From contig DAOUVA010000287.1 in the NCBI GenBank assembly GCA_030667885.1, positions 1 through 6,132 on the forward strand: 6,132 nucleotides of DNA, given 5' to 3'. Positions 6,012 to 6,132 of the stretch are shown one piece after another. Position 1 is the stretch's first letter. Every line of letters begins with the position of its first letter. A program made the position numbers and the translations under genes. Below the pieces are notes generated by a model that worked only from the letters and a program-made list of their open reading frames with translations, had not been told where the DNA came from and ran no database searches. The DNA comes from Phycisphaerae bacterium (lineage in GTDB: Bacteria; Planctomycetota; Phycisphaerae; Sedimentisphaerales; Anaerobacaceae).

Positions 6012-6019
6012 TCAAAAAA

Positions 6020-6132
6020 ATGTTAGCAATTAAGAACAATCTTATGGCAGTAAACGCAGCAAGGCACCTGGGCCAGAGCTACAATGCCCTGTCTCGATCA
6101 GTTGAAAGGCTGTCGTCAGGCTTGCGCATCAA
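6020..6132 (+). CDS. Flagellin, N-terminal fragment (3' end outside window)
   Basis: Only 37 codons are visible, but they are diagnostic. The start MLAIKNNLMAVNAARHLG corresponds to the flagellin D0 opening (I-x-x-N-x-x-A-x-x-A-x-R-x-L), and SVERLSSGLRI is the nearly universal flagellin signature; the next codon begins AA, fitting the expected Asn. Flagellin is exported by the flagellar type III system and polymerises into the filament; the N-terminal D0 helix carries the export signal and packs against the C-terminal helix in the filament core. The MLAIKNNLMA opening is of the type I associate with planctomycete flagellins (from memory). A strong AAGGAG precedes the ATG. The gene diverges from dxs across 704 bp. 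No clear sigma-28 or sigma-54 promoter was found upstream. Which flagellin paralogue this is cannot be said. Confidence 0.93.
   Translation, partial: MLAIKNNLMAVNAARHLGQSYNALSRSVERLSSGLRI

Larger units (their letters stand above)
5316..6019. other. Intergenic region between divergent dxs and flagellin genes
   Basis: These 704 bp are AT-rich and contain no gene I can identify. They hold the dxs promoter and ribosome binding site at the left, three short coding-like minus-strand frames (5382-5501, 5552-5695, 5692-5946), inverted repeats, and the flagellin leader at the right. No tRNA, riboswitch or mobile-element end is recognisable. I found no convincing sigma-28 (TAAAGTTT-N11-GCCGATAA) or sigma-54 (TGGCAC-N5-TTGCA) promoter for flagellin. 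Confidence 0.7.
5975..6028 (+). promoter_or_regulatory. Inverted repeat spanning the flagellin leader and start codon
   Basis: TGCTAACA at 5975-5982 and TGTTAGCA at 6021-6028 are perfect 8-bp complements with 38 nt between them. If transcribed, the stem would include two bases of the AUG (6020-6022) and put the ribosome binding site in the loop, so it could limit flagellin translation. It could equally be two DNA half-sites or chance. Confidence 0.3.

Noticed and set aside
1..6132. Search for a novel defence, mobile or RNA-guided system
   Set aside because: No transposase, integrase, reverse transcriptase, nuclease, repeat-spacer array or attachment-site duplication is visible. The genes recognised are dxs, nadK and flagellin, with two structural proteins of unknown role.

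Overview
The window looks like bacterial chromosome from the phylum Planctomycetota, probably a Phycisphaerae-like lineage. This is inferred from three things: the style of the flagellin N-terminus at the right edge, DXS active-site variants of a kind I associate with planctomycetes (recalled, not checked), and a left-edge protein with a carboxypeptidase-regulatory-like repeat, common in that phylum. There is no rRNA, marker gene or database match here, so the taxonomy is moderate-to-low confidence.

Layout, left to right. (1) Positions 1-515, plus strand: the C-terminal end of a larger protein with a carboxypeptidase-regulatory-like beta-sandwich domain, cut by the window edge. (2) A 45-bp convergent gap with a weak AT-rich hairpin. 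(3) Positions 5315 down to 561, minus strand: three genes in a row, dxs (1-deoxy-D-xylulose-5-phosphate synthase), nadK (NAD kinase) and an exported TPR protein of unknown function. Gaps are about 40-50 bp, so they are probably one transcription unit read from a promoter near 5381. (4) Positions 5316-6019: a 704-bp AT-rich gap between the divergent dxs and flagellin genes. It holds the dxs promoter, several inverted repeats and three short coding-like minus-strand frames that may be remnants of a decayed gene. (5) Positions 6020-6132, plus strand: the first 37 codons of a flagellin gene, with a good ribosome binding site.

How the genes relate: DXS makes DXP from pyruvate and glyceraldehyde 3-phosphate, the first step of the MEP isoprenoid pathway. 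NAD kinase makes NADP+, which as NADPH is the cofactor of the next enzyme, DXR. The dxs-nadK pairing therefore makes metabolic sense and resembles the dxs/tlyA/nadK neighbourhoods of other bacteria, here without tlyA. The TPR protein has a signal peptide and a long low-complexity region; nothing in the sequence ties it to isoprenoid synthesis. Flagellin belongs to a separate, divergent unit.

I see no CRISPR array, transposase, phage gene, toxin-antitoxin pair, RNA gene or defence system. This is mostly ordinary core genome. The points most worth a second look are the minisatellite-like 7-bp repeat read through in frame in the TPR gene, the DXS active-site variants, the coding-like debris between dxs and flagellin, and the inverted repeats in the flagellin leader.
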